DNA of 64,000 bases from Stomoxys calcitrans (taxonomy: Eukaryota; Arthropoda; Insecta; Diptera; Muscidae). Location: the NCBI RefSeq assembly GCF_963082655.1, contig NC_081555.1:148777116-148841115 (forward strand), given 5' to 3'. Within the stretch, counting starts at the first letter, position 1, and every line of letters begins with the position of its first letter. The notes beneath the pieces are model-generated. The model saw only the letters and a program-made list of their open reading frames with translations. It made no database searches and was not told the DNA's origin. Below, piece after piece: positions 43,001 to 52,000 of this stretch. The position numbers were made by a program, and so were the translations under genes.

Positions 43001-46000
43001 ACTGCTACAACAACAACAACCAATTAAATTTCCTAAGTATTTAACTTTGCAGACATCAAATAGTTGAGGAAGCGTGGTGCGTCAAATTTGTCCACCTTCG
43101 TCTTCTTCGTGAACAGCCAGATTTCAGTTTTCTCTGGGTTAACATTGAGACGTGTGCCCTCTGCAAGACCCTTTCGGCCCTTCTGCATAGCTGGTTCGGA
43201 TCCTTACCCCTAACAAGTATTACAACATCGTCTTCACAGCATAAGGGTTCAAATCCCTCCTTAGACAGCATCCGTAATAGGTCATTTATGATGGTCAACC
43301 ATAAGAGTGGCGATAAAATGCCCCCTGTGGCGTGCTTTGTGCCACTTTCTCCCTTATATTTATGTCATGAGAACCACAGTTTATTCATCTGTTCCTTTGC
43401 ATATGGTTTATCCAGTCTCTAAGGATTCACTTCACCCGGTACTGGTCTAAGAATTGGATCTATATGCAGGCCGGACATTGTTGAAAGCCCCCTCGATGTC
43501 AATGCATACCGTCAATGTGTACGTCTTAGCTTCGAAGGATTCTTCTATTTTATACACAACCTCATGCAGGGCAGTCTCCATCGACCTTCCCTTTACATAG
43601 GCATGTTGTTTGCATTTGAGCAGTTCGCTGGATGTCCTACTCTTTATCATGGTGTCCACAAAGAGTAGAAAGCACGTAAGGCATATGTCTGTAGACCTTT
43701 GGTGTCACATAACTTGCCTTGCGGGCTTGGGTGTAAATACCACCATTGCCTCTTGCCAGGCTTTCGGAGAATATGCAAGTGCTAGGCATGCTATGAAATT
43801 AGTGGCCAGATGTGCCTCAGCTCTAACTATTCAAGAGTTATCATTACCCTCTCTCAAACGTCATATTTTTTGTTTAGTTATTTTTCGATTCGCTCCCACT
43901 GTGAGTCTGTAGATAAAGTCAACCCTCTAGGGGCTAAATCAATGATTGATAATCGTGCAGTTTGCAGTTATCATTAATTCTTCAGATATCAGAAAGATGC
44001 ATAACCATCCCCACTACAGTCGGGTATATGTACTGCGTTCGACCCAAGGTTATTCCTGCAGATTGCCAGTAGATCCACGCTTTCAGTCGGGTCTAGGGTA
44101 ATTTCTAGATCAGAAATATCGTCAATCCTACAGGGGCTAGAGAAATAAAAATCGAAGGAATAGAAAGAGGAAAGTTGAGCCTTTTGAAGATTTTGTTGGG
44201 GCTTCAGTGTAAAGGAAGACAGTAAACAGTCTCGGCACGAAGAGACTATGAGTACCACACGGGTTGGAACATTGAGCCTCGATTTGTATGGTGTTTATCG
44301 TCATCACGAGAATGTTCAGTTGAAAGCTACGCCCGGTAGCTTTCAACTCCCCAGATTGAGTATAGTGGAATGCTTCTTAAACAAGGTAGCTGCAATTGCG
44401 AACAATCAACAAAATCGACTCGAGAATCTCAGTGACAGGCCGTGCAGCACCGGCTCTTGCTTAAATACTGAGTGCCTGTGATACTCGATATGGCAAGGCG
44501 AGTTATTGACGCCTCTAAATAACTACTGTCATAACGTTCCCGCGGCGATCAGACTCGTAAACCGGAAGTATCGCTACCTCCACATACCAATGTGGCTTAA
44601 ACCCATGGCAGCTGGTTGTACGTACTGGATTGACCCGATGGAATCATCGGCAAGGGCTGCCGCCTATGTGTTCAACACCCTGCTACTACAACAACAATAA
44701 TGAATGTGGTTCCCGGCACAGGATAGCTGTGAGCACCACACAGGGTGGAACATTGAGGTCCAATCTCTGTGGTGTTCATTGCTGTCACGAGAAGCTTAGC
44801 TGCGAGCTGCACAAGTTGCGGATAGTGGAATGCTCCATATGGAGTAGCTGCAATGGCAGTCGCAGACAATCAGCGGTATCGAGCGGAGAGTCTCAGTAAG
44901 AGGCCGGGCGGTACGGGCTTTTCACAAATACTAAGTGCCTGTGATGCTCGAAATGACTGGGCGAGTTATAGGCACCTTTAAATAACCTGCAAGAGCTTGA
45001 CGAGGGCCTCCACCTCCACATGAAAATGTGGCAGCAGAAAACAGGAATTTTTCTCAAATGAACTGAATTCTACATTGATTTTGGGACAGATAGTATTATC
45101 TCCAGCCGCTAAATACAGACATCTCCAGCCGCTTCTAAACTTAAAGACGATATAAGGCCATTGCGTGCCAAACGGAACTAAAAAACTTTTGTTAATTATT
45201 TTCTTCTTCTTTTTTTTCTTCGATTATTTATAAAAATATATTCTCTCTCTCTTTCTTTCAGAGGAACAAAATGAAGATGGTGACTATGGTATTCTTGTTA
45301 TGGCCACAGATGGTTTATGGGATGTTTCCGAAAATGAAGCAGTAGCACGTACCGTTTTCCAAACGCTACACAAATATCCCACAGAGAAACATCGCTACAC
45401 TATGGTGGCTCAAGAGTTGGTGGCCAAGGCTAGGGGTAAAATCAATGAATATGGACACTGGAGATTGGCGGATAGTAAAGCGGCAGCCACTGTCGATGAC
45501 ATCTCAGTGATTGTGATACCAGTTCACCAGTATTATAAGGAACACATAGAATGGGAACAGAAATGTTTGCGTGAATATCGTGAACGCCTGGAGCGTGAGA
45601 GAGCAGCACAAGCGGTAGAAGCTAAAGAGGAAGTCACAAATGAGCTGCAGCAATACCAACAGCAATTAACCAAAAGTTTGGTCAATGGCATGCAAGAAAT
45701 GGAAATGGCTCAAGTGGAAATCGAGCCTGTACTTAATGTGGACGATGACGAAGTAGAAGTTAAACCTGCAATAAAAGCCATGGGCGAAATGAAAATCGAA
45801 GAGAAATCTCCTTTGCAAGCCTTCATAGAAAATGAAAAGCAAAGCACCGAATCCAATGAGAAATCGAAAGATTCAGACTCTAGTTCTAAAGTTGACAAGG
45901 AGCTAGAAGATAAAGAAGAACAGTCTCAGGCGGAAGAGAAGAAGGACGATAAAAGTTCTTTGGAAACTACAACTACAGAACAAATAGGTAAATAATAATT

Positions 46001-49000
46001 TGTTAGCTTTATTAGTACTCTAATGTAAGAATGGTTTTCAAAGCAAATTGTTTTGTTTTGATGTGAATCACTTTGAACAAATATTGTATCATACCCCCCG
46101 AAAATGGCTTATCAAATCAAAACTTGAAAGTAAAACTTGCCAAAAATGTGGTGTTTTATCTAATCTTAATATCAAAGCAATTATTTGCAATGTTTAGGTT
46201 AGAATACATAAACAAAAAAAGGTTTGTTTCTTTTTTAACGAAAGAATCTGGTTTAAGTGTTTGTTTAAACTCTCCCTAAAAAATGTCTTAAACAAGTTAT
46301 GACTAAGACTAATAGAAATCCAAAAAGTTTATTTACTTATCAAAATTCTTAAACATTTGAATTTGTCTTTTGTTAAAAGTAGGGAATTTCACACAACATT
46401 GCATTCAGGCCTTGCTTTAAATTAAATCGACTAAATGTTCATTTGAAGATATTTGAAAAGTAAATATTGGGTTGCCCAAAAAGTAATTGCGGATTTTTCA
46501 TATAGTCGGCGTTGACAAATTTTTTCAACGGCTTGTGACTCTGTAATTGCATTCTTTCTTCTGTCAGTTATCAGCTGTTACTTTTAGCTTGCTTTAGAAA
46601 AAAAGTGTAAAAAAAGTATATTTGATTAAAGTTCATTCTAAGTTTTATTAAAAATGATTTTACTTTCTTTTAAAAAATCCGCAATTACTTTTTGGGCAAC
46701 CCAATACATACTTGCCTTCATACTAAGTTATCATTAGATCTGCAAATTATTCACGCAAATATTACAATCTCACAAGATACTTAAGATTCTAATTGTTAAA
46801 AAACTAGTGATTGTGAAAAAGAGATAAGGTAGACATCATCATGGAAGATCCACACCCAATTTTTTTGTGATGACTAAAGGGTAACTTACACAAAGTGTTA
46901 CCAATTGAATGAATTACATTATGTTCGGCCGGGCCGAACTTTGAATACCCACCACCTCGGGTATATATGGAAACCCCCTTTCGTCACAGTCCTGTTAAAA
47001 TTGGATAACTTAAGCACTCAAATTCGGCAAGGACATTGAGTGATCTAATAAATATACATCACTGTCCAATTTTAAGGAACAAAATATTGGTCTTTTTGCC
47101 AGCTATATCCAAATATAAACCGATCTGAACCATATAGGACACGAATGTCGAGGAGGCTTAAACCAACACTCCAATAGGAAATTTTTCCCATGAACATTCC
47201 ACTAAGGAACAGGGGCAAACTTCTCACATATCAATGAGTGCAGTCCGATTCAAGTTTAAGCTCAATGATAAGGGGCCTCCTTTTTATAGCCGAGTCCGAG
47301 CCACACCTCTTTGGAGAGAAGTTTTACATGGCATAGTATCTCACACATGTCGCCAGCATTAGAAGGGGAAAACCACCGCTGAAAATTTTTTCTGATTGTC
47401 TCGCCAGGATTTGAACCCTGGCGTTCAGCGTCATAGGCGGACATGCTAACCTCTGCGCTACGGTGGCCTCCAACCAACTCTCTATTTAAAATTTCGACGA
47501 AGTCGGGTAATAATGCTTTTATGAACTTCAGACCCTTAATCGGCAGATCGGGGTGTATGGCAGCTGTATCTAAATGTTTTTCGAACTGAAACATATTTAG
47601 GGCGGATGTCGGGAGGCTAAAAACAACTCACTATTTCAAATTTCAGCGAAATCGGTTAAAAAATAAAGCTTATATAGGCTGCAGACCCCTTATCCGGAGA
47701 CCGGTCTATATGGCAGCTTTATCTAAATATAGTCCGACCAGAACCATATTAAGGTCGGATGTTAGGAGGTCTTAACCTGCTCACTGTTTCACATTTCAGC
47801 GAAATCGGTTAAAAAACAAAGCTTTTATGGGCCTCAAGGCCTTTATCGGGAGGTCGGTCTATATGGCAGCTATATCTAAATATAGTCCGATCAGAACCAT
47901 ATTTGGGTCCTATGTTGGAAGGCCTAAAACTACTCACTGTTTCAAATTTCAGCGAAATCTGTTAGAAAATAAAGCTTTTATGGGCTTCAGACCCTGTATC
48001 GGGAGATTGGTCTATATGGCAGCTATATCTAAATATAGTCCGATCAGAACCATATTTGGGTCCTATGTTGGAAGGCTTACTGTTTAAAATTTCAGCGAAA
48101 TCGGACAAAAAATAAAGCTTTTATGGGCTTCATACCCTGTATCGGGAGATCGGTCTCTATGGCAGCTATATCTAAATATAGTCCGATCTGAATCATATTT
48201 GGATCAGATGTCGGGAAGATTAATATAACCCACTGTTTCAAATTTCAGCGAAATCGGATAAAAAATAAAGCCTTTATGGGCTTCAGACCCTTTATCGGGA
48301 GATCAGTCCATATGGCAGCTATATCTAAATATAGTCCGATCTTAACCATATTTAGATCCAACGTTGAGAGCCCTAAAACTACTCACTGTTTCAAATTTCA
48401 GCGATATCGGATAAAAAATAAAGCCTTTATGGGCTTCAGACCATTTATCGGGAGATCGGTCTATATGGCAACTATATCTGAATATAGTCCGATGAGAACT
48501 ATATTTAAGTCAGATGTCGGGAGGCCTAATATAACCAACTGTTTCAAATTTCAGCGAAATCGGATAAAAAATAAAGCTTTTATGGTCTTCAGACCCTTTA
48601 TCGGGAGATCGGTCTATATTTAACGGGAAGCCCTAAACTACTCACTGCTTAAAATTTCAGAAAAATCGGATGAAAAATAAAGCATTTATGGGCATTAGAC
48701 CCTTTATCAGAAGATCGGTCTTTATAGCAGCTATATCAAAATATGGTCCGATTTGGCCTGTTCAAGAACTTAACCAGCGTGCATCGAAGAGACAGACGTA
48801 TCTGTGCCAAATTTCTGCTCAATATCTCAATTTTAGAAGGCCGTAGAGTGATTACAATAGATGGGCGGACAGACACACGGACATCGTTAAATCGTCTAAG
48901 AATTTTACGACGATCCGAAATATATATACTTTGTAGGATCGGAAATTGATAATTCGATAATTCCTACGGTGGCGGGTATAAAAATTATTCAAAAATTTGT

Positions 49001-52000
49001 GGAGGTCATCTTAATTTTAGAATTCATTCCACTTTTGCTCAATATTACCAACTTTTGTCTTGACTATTGCTCTGATTCGGTCGAAAACCCTGTTGCAAGC
49101 TACATTGCATAAAGAAATGATTTTTAGTACAGGGTGGCTGATGAAAGCCGCTACCAAAAAAAAATGTAATAACTTTTTTTCTATTTAATAATAATAATTT
49201 AATAATTAATTTAATTAATTAATTAATTAATTTAATTAATAATAATTTAATAATTAATTTAATAATTTAATTTAACATGAATAAAAGAAAAATGTATTCC
49301 ATACACCGAAAAATATTTCGATGTGTTGCAAACGCAATGACTAAATTAATATACCCCCTATCCCACGGTGGTGTGTATAAAAATTATTCAAAAATTTGTG
49401 GAGTTCATCTAAATTTCAGAATTCATTCCACTTTTGCTCAATATTACCAACTTTTGTCTTGACTATTGCTCTGATTCGGTCGAAAACCCTGTTGCAAGCT
49501 ACATTGCATAAAGAAATGATTTTTAGTATGTCCCTTACAAATGTTCAGGAAGGTTGGAAGGTTCCGCTGTTATCAGTTATTGACAAATATCAATCAAATT
49601 TTATGCATAAACAAAATTCAGGGGCCTTATCATTTTGCTGATGAGTAATCACTGTGGCACAATCAATCAATTGATGTACAGGGGTTTTCAATAAGAGAGC
49701 TTCAAAAGTTTTTTTTTCTTTTCTTTTTTTTTATAAAAACAGAAGCGGTTTGTAGATATCAATGCAATTCTTTATTCCTGTGAAAATACGTTCGATGCCA
49801 TTATGTATGCAACTCGATGTATTTTGCATGGCCAGCACGGGCACGCTTGCAGAAATCCAGACACTGAACCCAATTTTCTACGGTTTTCAAGCATAAACCG
49901 GCCGATACTGCTGCAATTTCGCGTTCGATATTCATACGAAGTTTATCAATCGTCTCTGGCTTCTTGGCATAGATCATAGACTTGACGTAGCCCCATAGTA
50001 AATAGTCTAACGGCGTCAAATCTTACGACCGAAGCGACCAATCGATTAGACCATTTCGTGAGATAACACGTTCTCAAAACTTGGTTTCCCATAAATTGAT
50101 TGTGACATTCGCTGTGTGGCTTGTACCGCCGTCCTGTTGGAACCACATATCCTCCAAGTCCATATCATACAATTGGGTCCAAAAATATTCTATTATCATT
50201 TAACAGAAGTGATTTCCATTTACAGTAAGGTGCCGGATTTGATCATCAAGGAAGAAGTACGGCCCAATGACGCCGCCGGCTCATAAACCACACCAAACCG
50301 TATTTTTTTCGGGATGCAATGATGAATTATGGACTACGTGTGAATTACTGTCTAAACAATAACACATATTTTGCTGATTGACAAGGCCATTCAGCCGGCC
50401 TAGGACTAAACGTTGCAAATCTTACTGAAGAGAAATGTCAAAAGAACGGCAAAAAAATATGACGTCGTTTGCTGTCCCTTTCGGTCGTCGTCGTTGTCGT
50501 TGTAGCCACATTTTCATGTGGATGTGGCGTTCCTCGTCAAGCTCCTGAAAATGAGAAAGCTTGTTCCGGTCCAAAGGAACGATCGCCGTGGGAAAACGGT
50601 GGCTATTGGTTATTTAAAGGCGCCAATAACTTGTCATGGCGAGCATCATAGGCACTCAGTATTTGTGCTAGAACCGGTGCCGTCCGACCTCTCTCTGAGG
50701 CTCTCCGCTCGATACCGCTCATTGTCTGCGACTGCCGTTGCAGCTACTCTGTATGGAGCATTCCGCTATCTGCAACCTGTGGACGCGCCCGGTAGCTCGC
50801 AGCTAAGCTTCCCGTGAAAGCATTGAACACCACACAGATCGGACTTAAATGTTCCAGCCTGTGTCGCGCTTACAGTTATACCGTGCCGGGGTCCCTATCG
50901 GTCTACTTTTGTAGCGTCCCTTTTGAAAACCCCTATACAATGCTTGGATTTACCAGTTAAGTTATTCAAAATCGGTTTTTGGGGTTTTTAATTGGCTTCG
51001 GGACCCTTTTTGAAAAAAAGGGTGCTGATATTAATCTGCCCCATGCCACTATAGACATACACCTAAGCCAGTTATCGACTTGTTGTGCGCGATAAAAACT
51101 AAAAAGTAACCTCTAAATCAAAATCCATCTTAGGAATTCCGTGCTACTTACAAAATCCTTCATGGTTTTCCATGCCACGCCCCTAAGTTGGTTCATGTCT
51201 GGTATTGTGTCCCCAACCAAGTGGCGGTATCTGTTAGACGCGATAGCAGTATTCCATTATCTTCACCGCATGCCCTACACATGGTATCACCGATTCCGAG
51301 AGCTATACTAACCTCCTTCTTGCTTTCTTTCAGTAATAGCCTCGTCTTCTCACGATCTGGATCCCCCCATAGGATTTTCGCCGTCCTACCGACCGTTTCG
51401 CTGTTTCACAGGGTTAAATGCGCATTTATCGCCCATGCTCTTAACTTGGACTGCGTCGACCCGAAAGGCTTCGGATTAACCAAGTTTATTAACGGCAGTT
51501 CTCTGGGCGTCACCGCCAAATCGTCTGCCTTTTCATTCCCCCTTACTCCGTATGGCCCGGCACCCAAACGATGCGGATTTTGCCATCCTCAGAGAAGGCG
51601 TTAATCTCTTCTTCAATTTGGCTCAGATCGGTACAGATTTGTTAAGGTCTTGGGCCCATAAAAGGCGCATTTATAGTCCGATTTTGCCGAAATTTGGCAC
51701 AGTGAGTTGTGTTAGGTCTTTCAAAGTTATTCTTCAATTTGATCAGATCGGTCCAGATTTGGATATAGCTGCCATATAGTCCGATCCCTCGATTTAAGGT
51801 CTTGGGCCCATAAAAGGTGCATTTATAGTCCGATTTAGCCGAAATTTGGCACAGTGAGTTATGTTAGGTCCTTCAAAATTCTTCTTTAATTTGGCTCAGA
51901 TCGGTCCAGATTAGAATATAGCTGTCATATGGACCGATCTCTCGCTTTAAGGTTTTGGACCCATAAAAGCCACATTTACTACCCGAGTTTGCTGAAATTT

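Larger units (their letters stand above)
41880..43670 (-). pseudogene. LINE family B remnant, interrupted
   Basis: Reading down the minus strand: KCKQHAYVKGRSMETALHEV and TLTVCIDIEGAFNNVRPAY (catalytic D) at 43620-43450; CCEDDVVILVRGKDPNQLCR at 43260-43190, the YADD box with CEDD in place of YADD; HWLYRSVIRPILTNALVVWW at 42815-42755. After the break, the connector found at 2300-2600 continues at 42300-41880. Stops and the altered YADD make it inactive. Confidence 0.75.
40082..45261 (+). other. PPM1H: PPM1H-like intron 1, repeat-filled
   Basis: The donor is GTAAGT and the acceptor CTTTCTTTCAG. Contents: an unrecognised stretch at 40130-40675, repeat family X in both orientations, an 18-bp minisatellite, nested LINE remnants, then a short AT-rich run before exon 2. 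Confidence 0.85.

Noticed and set aside
47827..48623. Open frames of 86 and 115 residues with GFRPFIGRSVYMAAISKYSP repeats
   Set aside because: These are repeat units of a mini-me element read in one frame, with no start context or splice structure.
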